A stretch of 7,426 nt of DNA from JANXVY01 sp034408685 (GTDB lineage Bacteria; Pseudomonadota; Alphaproteobacteria; Rhizobiales; Hyphomicrobiaceae). Positions 1 to 5,442 of this stretch are shown here, piece by piece. A model generated the notes under the pieces. The model ran no database searches. It was not told the origin of the DNA and saw nothing but the letters and a program-made list of their open reading frames with translations. Numbering within the stretch: position 1 is the first letter of the stretch; the number at the start of each line of letters is the position of its first letter. The DNA lies in contig JAWXCP010000204.1 of assembly GCA_034408685.1 (NCBI GenBank), forward strand, positions 1-7,426, given 5' to 3'. Position numbers and translations under genes: made by a program.

Positions 1-15
1 AAGAGCCTCGGCCAT
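1..15 (-). CDS. Start of an unidentified gene running off the left edge (partial, first 5 codons)
   Basis: An ATG reads leftward from position 15 and gives MAEAL before the window ends. The start is supported by a textbook Shine-Dalgarno, GGAGG on the minus strand at 21-25, five bases before the ATG. This is the strongest ribosome binding site in the window. Five residues are too few to name a family. It has the same orientation as the flavoprotein upstream but is separated from it by almost 300 bases that include a probable terminator, so it probably has its own promoter. Confidence 0.5.
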
Positions 16-20
16 GCGGT

Positions 21-25
21 CCTCC
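21..25 (-). promoter_or_regulatory. Strong ribosome binding site for the left-edge gene
   Basis: GGAGG on the minus strand, five bases before the ATG at 15-13. It is the main reason to call a gene start at the very edge. Confidence 0.5.
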
Positions 26-45
26 AAACGAATCAAAGGACCCGT

Positions 46-74
46 ATAGATTCAGCATTCTCTCAGCCTGTCAC
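46..74 (-). promoter_or_regulatory. Possible promoter of the left-edge gene
   Basis: On the minus strand GTGACA (74-69) and ATCTAT (51-46) are 17 bases apart and point toward the ATG at 15. They match the sigma-70 consensus only loosely. The position fits, but many such pairs occur by chance. Confidence 0.22.
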
Positions 75-185
75 CCTCAGATTCATGCAATCGCCCTGCA
101 GATCTCCGGGGCCAAGAATGACGGCAATCGATGGCTTGCCTACCATGCCGAATGATTCGGATGGGTGCGCCCAAGCGACAGTGTT

Positions 186-246
186 GGGCGACAGTGTTTG
201 GGCGACAGCGGGCGACAGTGTTTGGGCGACGGCGGGCGACAGCGTT
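186..246. repeat. 24-bp tandem repeat, about 2.5 copies
   Basis: The unit is GGGCGACAGTGTTT followed by GGGCGACAGC. Copies run 186-209 and 210-233 (one base different) and a partial copy runs 234-246. A degenerate start of another copy lies just before (GCGACAGTGTT, 175-185). Each unit contains GGGCGACRGY-like half-repeats. It lies in the gap between the left-edge gene and the flavoprotein terminator. Read rightward it would give an 8-residue peptide repeat (GDSVWATA), but nothing else suggests that frame is translated. Confidence 0.9.
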
Positions 247-270
247 AAAACGGAAATAGCAAACTGAGAG

Positions 271-300
271 GGCGCCGCCTGATCGAGATCAGCCGGCGCC
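271..300 (-). terminator. Strong hairpin after the flavoprotein gene, probable terminator
   Basis: The arms GGCGCCG (271-277) and CGGCGCC (294-300) pair. After one C-C mismatch CTGAT (279-283) pairs with ATCAG (288-292) around a CGAG loop. It lies nine bases past the flavoprotein stop. Read leftward it is followed by CTCTCAGTTTGC and a later TTTT, so the U-tract is weak and displaced. It is a convincing structure but not a classic intrinsic terminator. Confidence 0.6.
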
Positions 301-309
301 AGTCTTGGG

Positions 310-1560
310 TCAAACCACGGCGGCGACGGCTTCCGGGCGATCGGCCGTCCGGTCGTGCAACCATGCCAGAGCGCCGTCGGCGGCCACGACGGCCGTGGCG
401 AAGGTGCCTTGCAGCAAATAGCCGCCGGTCGGGGCCTCCCAGTCGAGCATTTCGCCAGCGACGAACACGCCGGGTCGGCATTTGAGCATCAACCGCTGGT
501 CGAGGCCCTCGAAGCGCACGCCGCCGGCGGTCGAAATGGCGCGGTCGAGCCCGGCAACGCCGGTAGCCGTCAGCCGAAGCGCCTTGATCCTGCGGGCAAG
601 ATCGATGGTTCGGCTCGGAAGCGGGCCGGCCTCGCGGATCAGCGCAATCGACGTCGTGTCGAGCCGAAGGGTTTTGCGCAAAAACGTCGAGAACGATTGT
701 TTGCGGCGCTCGGACGTCAGCTTGGCGGCGAGCGTCTCGAGGGCCTCGTCGGGGCGCAGGTCGAGCGTGAGTTCGGCCTGACCGGTCGCGGCGATCTCGG
801 CGCGGACGGCGGATGTGATGGCATAGATCGCGCCGCCCTCGAGCCCGGTGCGGGTGATGATCGCCTCGCCACGGACCGGCTTTGCGCCACCCACGCAGAT
901 CGATATGCGCTTGAGCGGCAAGCCGGCAAAGCGATCGCGGATCGGCGGGGACCACGCGATCAGAACGCCACTATTTGCTGGCTCCAGCGGGGCGATATCG
1001 ACGCCAGTTTCGGCAAGCGGTCCCGTCCAGGCGCCAGTGGAACCGAGCCTCGGCCAGCTTGCGCCGCCCATGGCGAGGATCGTGGCATCGGCCTCGACCG
1101 TGCGGGCGGTGCCGTCCGCGCCTTCAAAAATCGGCTGTCCAGCGGCGTTGAAACCCGTCCAGCGCTGGCGTGTTTCGAGCCGGACGCCGAGCCGGTCAAG
1201 ACGGCCGAGCCAGGCCCGCAAAACGGGCGACGCCTTCATACAGGTCGGGAACACTCGGCCCGACGACCCGGCGAACGTCTCAATGCCGAGGCCGTTCAGC
1301 CAGTCGACCATGGCCGACTGCGGGAAGGCCTCAAGCGCGGATGCCATATCAGACGTGCGCGCGCCGTATTTGCTGCAAAACCGCTCGGGCGGCTCGGTAT
1401 GGGTAACGTTGAGACCGCCGCGCCCCGCCATCAGAAACTTTCGAGCCGGCGACGGCATGGCATCGAATACCGTGACGGCGCATCCAGCCGTTGCAAGCCG
1501 TTCTGCAGCCATCAGTCCAGCAGGCCCGGCGCCGACAATAGCAACGTGGTTTGAGCGCAT
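310..1560 (-). CDS. FAD-dependent oxidoreductase, TIGR03862 (PP_4765-like, HI0933/BaiN-related) flavoprotein
   Basis: Predicted cytoplasmic flavoprotein of 416 residues. The N-terminus carries the dinucleotide-binding fold, with GAGPAG at residues 10-15 after a hydrophobic beta strand and an acidic residue near 33. The family motif KFLMAGRGGLNVTH follows at 41-54. A second nucleotide-contacting segment, ILAMGGASWPRLGSTG, is at 161-176. The C-terminal FAD-binding block is at 362-390 (RPGVFVAGEMLDWEAPTGGY and on). Members of this family bind FAD, and the substrate of this subgroup is unknown. The frame is open back to an ATG at 1638, but that extension has no recognisable domain and overlaps the end of gloA. 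The ATG at 1560 puts the Rossmann strand where the family has it, although its ribosome binding site is weak. The gene follows gloA by 44 bases on the same strand, so cotranscription is likely. Confidence 0.88.
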   Translation of the reverse strand: MRSNHVAIVGAGPAGLMAAERLATAGCAVTVFDAMPSPARKFLMAGRGGLNVTHTEPPERFCSKYGARTSDMASALEAFPQSAMVDWLNGLGIETFAGSSGRVFPTCMKASPVLRAWLGRLDRLGVRLETRQRWTGFNAAGQPIFEGADGTARTVEADATILAMGGASWPRLGSTGAWTGPLAETGVDIAPLEPANSGVLIAWSPPIRDRFAGLPLKRISICVGGAKPVRGEAIITRTGLEGGAIYAITSAVRAEIAATGQAELTLDLRPDEALETLAAKLTSERRKQSFSTFLRKTLRLDTTSIALIREAGPLPSRTIDLARRIKALRLTATGVAGLDRAISTAGGVRFEGLDQRLMLKCRPGVFVAGEMLDWEAPTGGYLLQGTFATAVVAADGALAWLHDRTADRPEAVAAVV

Positions 1561-1604
1561 GGCCAGTTGAGAGGCCTGCGGCGGAACGGTGACCGACACT
1601 GCCG

Positions 1605-2045
1605 TCACCACGAACCTGTATTGGCCATCGAGATCCATGGTTCGGCAGTCGGCAACGACGCGCCTTTCTGCAGTAGCTCGACCGAAATGCCGTCTGGCGA
1701 GCGGATGAACGCCATGCGGCCGTCGCGCGGCGGGCGGTTGATGGTGATGCCGCGCGCCTGCAGGTGGGCGCAGGTCGCGTAAATGTCGTCGACCTCGAAC
1801 GCGAGATGGCCGAAGTTGCGGCCACCCGAGTAGGCTTCCGGGTCCCAGTTGTAAGTCAGCTCGATGAGGGGTGCTTTGGTGACCGATGCGTCGGGCTCAT
1901 CGCCGGGAGCGGCTAGGAAAATCAATGTGAAGCGGCCCTGTTCACTCTCGACGCGGCGGGTCTCTTTCATGCCGAGCCCGGCGCAGTAGAAGGCCAATGA
2001 GGCATCCGGGTCGCTGATACGGACCATGGTGTGCAAATATCGCAT
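1605..2045 (-). CDS. gloA: Glyoxalase I (lactoylglutathione lyase), VOC superfamily
   Basis: A 146-residue cytoplasmic enzyme expected to convert the methylglyoxal-glutathione hemithioacetal to S-lactoylglutathione, the first step of methylglyoxal detoxification. The four metal ligands known from E. coli GloA are present at the expected places: His5 (MRYLHTMVRI), Glu62 (LIELTYNWD), His80 (FGHLAFEVDD) and Glu123 (ISVELLQKG). The short loops resemble the bacterial Ni/Co-type enzyme more than the longer Zn-type. The length is normal apart from a short tail ending NTGSW. A TTG four codons upstream is possible. The ATG is preferred because GGAAA lies five bases before it and because His5 then has the E. 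coli numbering. It leads the flavoprotein gene in a likely two-gene unit. Confidence in the family is high. Substrate preference is inferred from the ligands. Confidence 0.93.
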   Translation of the reverse strand: MRYLHTMVRISDPDASLAFYCAGLGMKETRRVESEQGRFTLIFLAAPGDEPDASVTKAPLIELTYNWDPEAYSGGRNFGHLAFEVDDIYATCAHLQARGITINRPPRDGRMAFIRSPDGISVELLQKGASLPTAEPWISMANTGSW

Positions 2046-2050
2046 ATGGG

Positions 2051-2055
2051 TTTCC
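2051..2055 (-). promoter_or_regulatory. Ribosome binding site deciding the gloA start
   Basis: GGAAA on the minus strand, five bases before the ATG at 2045. It favours that ATG over the TTG at 2057, which overlaps this motif. Confidence 0.45.
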
Positions 2056-2069
2056 AAGTTCAGGGTCGC

Positions 2070-2085
2070 AGGCCCGGCTACGCGG
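2070..2085. repeat. 16-base element, copy 1 (near gloA)
   Basis: AGGCCCGGCTACGCGG matches 15 of 16 bases with the copy at 6466-6481, which has T in place of C. Both copies are in gaps between leftward genes. This one overlaps the stop of the possible remnant gene. Confidence 0.45.
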
Positions 2086-2345
2086 CCGACAAGCCGCCGC
2101 CGCCGGTTACGATCAGACCGTTAGAGCAAAGCGTCCCGGCTACATAATCGTTTCCGGCCTCTTTGCGAAATACCATCGCGATCGACTTGGTTTGATCGCG
2201 TGCGTCGGGCACGACGATTAAGGCCGCAGGTTGTGTCACCGGCCAGCTGGCTTTGGTCGAGCTACTCTGGCGTGCAAAAGCAGTTGCGTCGGCATCAAAA
2301 CACTGAATCTTGCTTCATGCTCAGGATGCCACTGTCGCCCGCCAT
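2078..2345 (-). pseudogene. Possible decayed or frameshifted small gene upstream of gloA
   Basis: No family was recognised. Read leftward, codons from GAT at 2296 to TAG at 2078 give 72 residues with protein-like composition, including PAALIVVPDARDQTKSIAMV, an FRKEAGNDYVAGTL stretch and a C-terminal LIVTGGGGLSAA. The frame has no good start: it is closed by TGA at 2315, and the first usable codons are internal GTG or ATG. The overlapping frame supplies ATG at 2345 or 2318, reads MAGDSGILSMKQDSVF and stops at TGA 2297-2295. Joining them needs one extra base skipped at the TTTT run (2300-2297). The product would be about 88 residues ending 33 bases before gloA. No convincing ribosome binding site was seen. 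It may be a remnant, a sequencing error, or chance. Confidence 0.3.
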
Positions 2346-2583
2346 CTGAAATGTCTTGGCCGGTGTCGAGTTCGTGGCGGAATTAAGAATTGGGCGGTGT
2401 CTTAAAGCTGTCATTTCGGGCGCTGCTGTGGTGAAATCAGGCCCATCCAGAGGCGGGAAAAAAGATGCTGATATTCCGTCAAGTATCTGGTTTAAAAGGT
2501 TTAATTCTGACGCCTGCGTTGTGGATGACAGTGTGTGGCAGCACGCGTTAAGATTTTTGGCTGGATGTCGGTGGGCACGGTGA

Positions 2584-2589
2584 TAGAAT
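2584..2589 (+). promoter_or_regulatory. Possible -10 element upstream of the cold-shock gene
   Basis: TAGAAT differs at one position from TATAAT and lies about 115 bases before the cold-shock ATG. A matching -35 at the right distance is poor. A leader of about 110 bases would be normal for a cold-shock gene. Weak call. Confidence 0.22.
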
Positions 2590-2705
2590 GTAGGTACCGA
2601 TCACGTTTGATTCGGTTTCTAGAGGGCAAACCAGGGTCCAAACCTGTGTTCTGGGAACCGACCAAGCCGGCAACCTTTAGTTGAAACTGTCAGTGGGGTA
2701 TTGTT

Positions 2706-3299
2706 ATGGGAGATTCCTCCAGCTTTGGTGACATGAAGTCACCAGCGGATCTGGAACTCGAGCGGCTCGCCGAGGGCCTTGAAGTCATGGAGATCGCCGG
2801 ATCCATCAAATGGTTCGACGTTTCCAAGGGCTTTGGGTTCATTGTGCCAGATGATGGATCTTTGACGGACGTCTTGTTGCACGTCACTTGCCTGCGGGCT
2901 GGCGGTTTTCAAACTGCTTACGAGGGCGCCCGCCTTCACTGTCAAGTCTTGCGCCGCCCGAAGGGCTTGCAGGCCTTTCGCATCATAAGCATGGATGAAT
3001 CGACCGCGATACATCCGTCTCAGCTTCCTCAGCGGACGCACGTTATCGTGACCCCTGAAAGTGATTGGGAGCGCGCTCTCGTCAAGTGGTTCAACCGGGT
3101 TCGGGGCTTCGGCTTTTTGACCCGCGGCGAGGGTACGCAGGATATTTTCGTGCACATGGAAACGCTGCGGCGTTTTGGCTTCACCGAACTCCGTCCCGGT
3201 CAGATCGTTCAGGTCCGCTGGGGCAGTGGATACAAGGGTTGCATGGCGGCCGAACTTCGGCCCGATGGCCCGCCGCCGTCCTATCCGTCTTCGCACTGA
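2706..3299 (+). CDS. Cold-shock protein with two cold-shock domains
   Basis: A 197-residue nucleic-acid-binding protein with two S1-like cold-shock folds, unlike the single 70-residue domain of CspA. Domain 1 spans about 30-95: SIKWFDVSKGFGFI contains RNP1 (KGFGFI, 41-46), and the RNP2 equivalent is degenerate (VLLHV, 56-60). Domain 2 spans about 123-188 and is more canonical, with VKWFN (126-130), RNP1 RGFGFL (133-138) and RNP2 DIFVH (146-150). The aromatic residues that stack on bases are kept in both. An acidic N-terminal extension and a Pro/Ser tail flank them. Such proteins are expected to bind single-stranded RNA or DNA and act as chaperones or transcript regulators; the specific role here is unknown. 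GGGG at 2695-2698 is seven bases before the ATG. DUF192 follows on the same strand after 94 bases. A combination of two CSDs followed by DUF192 and tRNA-Pro is, from memory, common in Hyphomicrobiales. Confidence 0.92.
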   Translation: MGDSSSFGDMKSPADLELERLAEGLEVMEIAGSIKWFDVSKGFGFIVPDDGSLTDVLLHVTCLRAGGFQTAYEGARLHCQVLRRPKGLQAFRIISMDESTAIHPSQLPQRTHVIVTPESDWERALVKWFNRVRGFGFLTRGEGTQDIFVHMETLRRFGFTELRPGQIVQVRWGSGYKGCMAAELRPDGPPPSYPSSH

Positions 3300-3312
3300 G
3301 ATGATACTCAGT

Positions 3313-3337
3313 CGCATCGGGGCTCGTCCCCAATGCG
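3313..3337 (+). promoter_or_regulatory. Hairpin 1 between the cold-shock and DUF192 genes
   Basis: CGCAT (3313-3317) pairs with ATGCG (3333-3337). After a C-A mismatch GGGG (3319-3322) pairs with CCCC (3328-3331) around a CTCGT loop. It starts 13 bases after the cold-shock stop. No U-tract follows, so it is more likely an mRNA-stabilising, processing or attenuating structure than a terminator. Confidence 0.6.
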
Positions 3338-3352
3338 AGGCTGGGGTCCGCC

Positions 3353-3386
3353 CGCATGCAATGTTGGGGCGTGCCCTCATGCGAGG
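3353..3386 (+). promoter_or_regulatory. Hairpin 2 adjoining the DUF192 ribosome binding site
   Basis: CGCATG (3353-3358) pairs with CATGCG (3378-3383), and inside it GGG (3367-3369) pairs with CCC (3374-3376), leaving a seven-base bulge on the left side. The 3' arm ends on the first base of the GAGG ribosome binding site (3383-3386). It resembles hairpin 1 in order and sequence, and both end in ATGCGAGG (3333-3340 and 3379-3386). Folding could limit ribosome access to the DUF192 start. This is inferred from pairing only. Confidence 0.5.
3383..3386 (+). promoter_or_regulatory. Ribosome binding site deciding the DUF192 start
   Basis: GAGG, seven bases before the ATG at 3394. None of the other in-frame starts upstream (ATG at 3301, 3361 and 3379) has a comparable site. 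Confidence 0.55.
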
Positions 3387-3393
3387 TATTGTG

Positions 3394-3969
3394 ATGTGTT
3401 GGAACGACAAATCATCATTACAACGGTCGTCGAAACGACGTTCGGCGGATCAATGTTTTTCGGGAGCCGCGCACCGCGTGGCTCTCGTTTTTTTTGTGTT
3501 CGTGGCCTTCGGGCTCAGCCCAGTCGCATGGCCAGACAGCCGCGTTCCATGGCTCGGCTCGCAAGCGGCGTTGGCCAAGATGGCGCGTGATACGGTTTGG
3601 CTCGTAACGGGCGGGAAAGAAATACCAATCGAGGTCGAGATCGCGGCGACGGCAGAAGAATCTGCGCTTGGCCTGATGTACCGGACGGAGTTGCCTGAAC
3701 GTCAGGGGATGTTGTTCCCGAGCCTCTATCCACGTGAGCTGAGCATGTGGATGCGCAACACGTTCATCCCTCTCGACATGGTGTTTATCCGGGCCGATGG
3801 CGTTATTCACCGGATCGAGGCGATGACCGAGCCGCATTCCGAGGCGATCATTTCGTCAAAGGGGCTTGTGCTAGCGGTGCTCGAGCTTAACGGCGGCGCT
3901 GCGGCACGCTTCGGGCTGAAGGCTGGCGATGTCGTTAAACACGCGACGTTTAGCACCGCGAAGCGTTGA
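3394..3969 (+). CDS. DUF192 (UPF0127) family protein with N-terminal membrane anchor or signal
   Basis: A 191-residue protein of unknown function. A basic N-terminus leads into a hydrophobic segment at about 29-47 (VALVFFVFVAFGLSPVAWP), consistent with a signal peptide or single membrane anchor, so the domain is probably periplasmic. DUF192 spans about 65-185 with its family motifs: GLMYRTELPERQGMLF at 93-108, MWMRNTFIPLDMVFI at 118-132 and LELNGGAAARFGLKAGDVV at 162-180. The fold is a small beta-barrel, and no enzyme activity is established for the family. The start at 3394 is chosen on the GAGG site. The frame is open upstream through the end of the cold-shock gene, but that extension is not family-like. 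It probably shares a transcript with the cold-shock gene, with translation possibly affected by the hairpins between them. Confidence 0.88.
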   Translation: MCWNDKSSLQRSSKRRSADQCFSGAAHRVALVFFVFVAFGLSPVAWPDSRVPWLGSQAALAKMARDTVWLVTGGKEIPIEVEIAATAEESALGLMYRTELPERQGMLFPSLYPRELSMWMRNTFIPLDMVFIRADGVIHRIEAMTEPHSEAIISSKGLVLAVLELNGGAAARFGLKAGDVVKHATFSTAKR

Positions 3970-3973
3970 AGCT

Positions 3974-4025
3974 GGCCGAGTTTGGCAGTTCGTTTCCCGC
4001 CGTCGCGTTGTGTCGGCCGCTTTTT
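3974..4025 (+). terminator. Possible terminator after the DUF192 gene
   Basis: GGCCGA (3974-3979) can pair with TCGGCC (4013-4018), or the shorter GCCG/CGGC stem (3999-4002 with 4014-4017) can form. Either is followed within two bases by TTTTT (4021-4025). The U-tract is good, but the long stem has a 33-base loop and the short stem only four solid pairs, so the call is moderate. Confidence 0.4.
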
Positions 4026-4060
4026 GTTGATCGCATTTGAGGGTTGCCGTGGAATGGTCC

Positions 4061-4089
4061 TTGACCTCGCCATTGTCTTTGATCAGACA
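4061..4089 (+). promoter_or_regulatory. Possible tRNA-Pro promoter
   Basis: CTTGAC-type -35 (TTGACC, 4061-4066) with a weak -10 (CAGACA, 4084-4089) at 17-base spacing. Transcription would start about six bases before the mature tRNA. The -35 matches the alphaproteobacterial housekeeping sigma consensus; the -10 does not match well. Confidence 0.38.
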
Positions 4090-4101
4090 TGCTTCGATGA
4101 T

Positions 4102-4178
4102 CGGGGCGTAGCTCAGCCTGGTAGAGCGCTTGCTTTGGGAGCAAGAAGTCGTGAGTTCGAATCCCACCGCCCCGACCA
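4102..4178 (+). tRNA. tRNA-Pro (anticodon TGG)
   Basis: A complete 77-base cloverleaf with encoded CCA. Acceptor arms CGGGGCG (4102-4108) and CGCCCCG (4168-4174) pair fully, the discriminator is A4175 and CCA is at 4176-4178. The anticodon stem CTTGC (4129-4133) pairs with GCAAG (4141-4145) around TTTGGGA, giving anticodon TGG at 4136-4138. The T-loop GTTCGAATC is canonical. It reads CCA and, by wobble, other proline codons. No integrated element is seen on its 3' side, although tRNA genes often serve as integration sites. Confidence 0.97.
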
Positions 4179-4308
4179 ATTCCTGCCCGTGAATGTCTTT
4201 GAAGCCGATCGTTTTGGAAGTTGGCGCTGACACGCGGCTTTAGCGCGCTTGATATGTCGCGCTGCTCGATTAACTTCAGCTCGAGCGAAACAATCGGGCA
4301 GGCCCAAT

Positions 4309-4614
4309 ATGATCGTGCGCATCTACAAGCCATCCAAGACCGCCATGCAGTCGGGGCAAGGCCACAGTGATCAGTGGCTGTTGGAGCCTGCGGCTCCCGA
4401 GCCGGTCACAATCGACCCGTTGATGGGTTGGAGCGGGTCGTCTGACACGGCAAAGCAGGTCACGCTCTCGTTTGCCTCCAAGGATGAAGCGATCGCGTAT
4501 GCCGAGCGCGAGGGGCTGGCGTATACGGTGGTTGAACCAGAGCCGGTGAAACGGCGTCGCCGGTCCTATGCCGACAACTTCAAGTTCGGCCGCGTTGGAT
4601 CGTGGACGCATTGA
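4309..4614 (+). CDS. NADH dehydrogenase (complex I) accessory subunit, NDUFS4 family
   Basis: A 101-residue protein of the ETC complex I subunit family, homologous to mitochondrial NDUFS4 (18 kDa). The N-terminal MIVRIYKPSKTAMQSG is the family start. The core WSGSSDTAKQVTLSFASKDE (41-60) continues to AIAYAEREGLAYTVVEP (61-77). A basic linker KRRRR (81-85) and a conserved YADNFKFGRVGSWTH tail (87-101) follow. NDUFS4 homologues are genuine supernumerary complex I subunits in alphaproteobacteria, shown in Paracoccus, and sit near the NADH-oxidising arm in the cytoplasm. The gene stands away from any nuo cluster here. The ATG at 4309 is preferred over an upstream in-frame codon at 4249 because GGGCAGG precedes it by six bases and the family begins there. 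No clear promoter of its own was seen; it could be read from the tRNA transcript. Confidence 0.92.
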   Translation: MIVRIYKPSKTAMQSGQGHSDQWLLEPAAPEPVTIDPLMGWSGSSDTAKQVTLSFASKDEAIAYAEREGLAYTVVEPEPVKRRRRSYADNFKFGRVGSWTH

Positions 4615-4789
4615 GTTCGATCCGGCCAGTGTGCTGCATCGGCGCCGGTCTCGCTTCATTACGTCTGGTGCAGTGACAGTCTTTCGGAGCCCAAGCGCGT
4701 GGCTGCCTGCCGTTCGCCCCAATAGTCCGTGAGTAGAAGCTCTCGAATTGCGGCGATGAAGACGGTTCTAGATGTCGAGGTGAGATCGA

Positions 4790-5404
4790 GTGTTAAAGTT
4801 CGTTCGCAGATTGGCGCTATTTTCGTTCGCTGTGTCGTTCGCGGTCGGTGCCTATGGTGCCGCGCCGTTCTACACCGCTTGGACGATCCGGGAGGCGGTC
4901 GTCGACAACGACAGCGCGTACCTCGAGCGCAAGATCGCGTGGGTGAGCGTGCGCGCGACATTGAAGGCCTCGCTTAGCGCCTACGCCGTGACCTCAGCTG
5001 GCGAATTTGCATCGCCGCCGGAAAAGCCGACGTGGTGGCAGCGCACAAAAGCTTATTTCGGTCGCGGCGCGATCGACCGGTTTGTCGAGACGACGGTTAC
5101 GCCAACCGGGCTCCACGCAGCCATGAACGCCCGCAAGCAATACCAAGCGACGTTCGAAACAGACGAAGAGCGCGCGAAGAAACCGACTGCCTATGAACGC
5201 GCGCGCGAATTGTGGTCGCGGACGCGCCGAGCGGTGTTTACCCGCGCCGACAGGCTCGAGCTTGAGATGGTCGACCAATATGAGCCCGAGCGGACGATCG
5301 CTGCCGTGCTGGAGCTGCGCGGGTTCGAGTGGATCATGACCGAACTTCGGGTCAAGCCGACGGCGAAGGTTTCGGGTGGCACGGTCGTCTTGGCGCGGAA
5401 CTGA
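4790..5404 (+). CDS. DUF2939 domain-containing protein
   Basis: A 204-residue protein of unknown function. The start is GTG with GAGG (4777-4780) nine bases before it. Residues about 7-28 are hydrophobic after a basic LKFVRR, suggesting a signal peptide or membrane anchor, so the rest is probably periplasmic. The DUF2939 pattern follows: FYTAWTIREAVVDNDSAYLE (27-46) and then KIAWVSVRATLKASL (48-62), where an aromatic helix precedes the Ala/Asp turn and the IDW-like segment seen across the family. The middle (about 80-150) is charged, and the C-terminus ends with a beta-rich LELRGFEWIMTELRVKP. It is preceded by 175 bases with no clear promoter or terminator and converges on the AEC transporter gene, with only 38 bases between the two stops. 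Confidence 0.78.
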   Translation: MLKFVRRLALFSFAVSFAVGAYGAAPFYTAWTIREAVVDNDSAYLERKIAWVSVRATLKASLSAYAVTSAGEFASPPEKPTWWQRTKAYFGRGAIDRFVETTVTPTGLHAAMNARKQYQATFETDEERAKKPTAYERARELWSRTRRAVFTRADRLELEMVDQYEPERTIAAVLELRGFEWIMTELRVKPTAKVSGGTVVLARN

Positions 5405-5436
5405 CGGCGCAGGGATGGCGCGGCGCAGGGATGGCG
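5405..5436. repeat. Perfect 16-bp tandem duplication filling the convergent gap
   Basis: CGGCGCAGGGATGGCG occurs at 5405-5420 and again at 5421-5436 without a mismatch. It occupies 32 of the 38 bases between the DUF2939 stop and the AEC stop. No hairpin terminator is evident in this gap. Confidence 0.95.
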
Positions 5437-5442
5437 TCGGTC

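Larger units (their letters stand above)
2046..2705. other. Divergent gap between gloA and the cold-shock gene
   Basis: About 660 bases with no confident gene. The part next to gloA (2078-2345) holds the possible leftward gene remnant listed separately. The middle (about 2350-2580) is visibly less GC-rich than the genes. It is open in a leftward frame back to a stop near 2612 and holds a 75-codon TTG-started rightward frame; neither resembles a protein family. The last 120 bases probably contain the promoter and leader of the cold-shock gene. GGTTT (2614-2618) and AAACC (2628-2632) could form a weak stem there. No RNA gene or riboswitch was recognised. Confidence 0.6.

Noticed and set aside
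85..267. 60-codon rightward frame containing the GDSVWATA peptide repeat
   Set aside because: The peptide repeat follows only from a 24-bp DNA repeat whose period is a multiple of three. The rest has no family resemblance and the start context is weak.
355..1554. Long open frames on the plus strand opposite the flavoprotein gene (399 and 240 codons)
   Set aside because: These are antisense shadows of a GC-rich gene, with Arg/Ala/Gly-rich composition and no domain. The opposite strand carries an unambiguous FAD-binding protein.
1561..1638. 26-residue N-terminal extension of the flavoprotein from ATG 1638
   Set aside because: It overlaps the end of gloA, lacks a ribosome binding site and is not family-like. 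The Rossmann strand begins right after ATG 1560.
2356..2583. 75-codon rightward frame in the divergent gap
   Set aside because: It starts with TTG, has no ribosome binding site and no recognisable domain, and a frame on the opposite strand is equally open. There is not enough to call a gene.
4102..4178. tRNA-Pro as the attachment site of an integrated element
   Set aside because: The downstream sequence leads straight into a core complex I gene. No integrase and no repeated tRNA 3' end are present in the window.
4241..4262. AGCGCG/CGCGCT inverted repeat downstream of tRNA-Pro as a terminator
   Set aside because: Six pairs around a ten-base loop with no following T-run. It is expected by chance in GC-rich DNA.
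3871..4333. Leftward frames across tRNA-Pro, giving texts such as GGIRTHDFLLPKQALYQAEL and WDSNSRLLAPKASALPG
   Set aside because: These are the well-known false proteins produced by translating the reverse strand of a tRNA gene. They lie opposite a perfect cloverleaf and have no start support.
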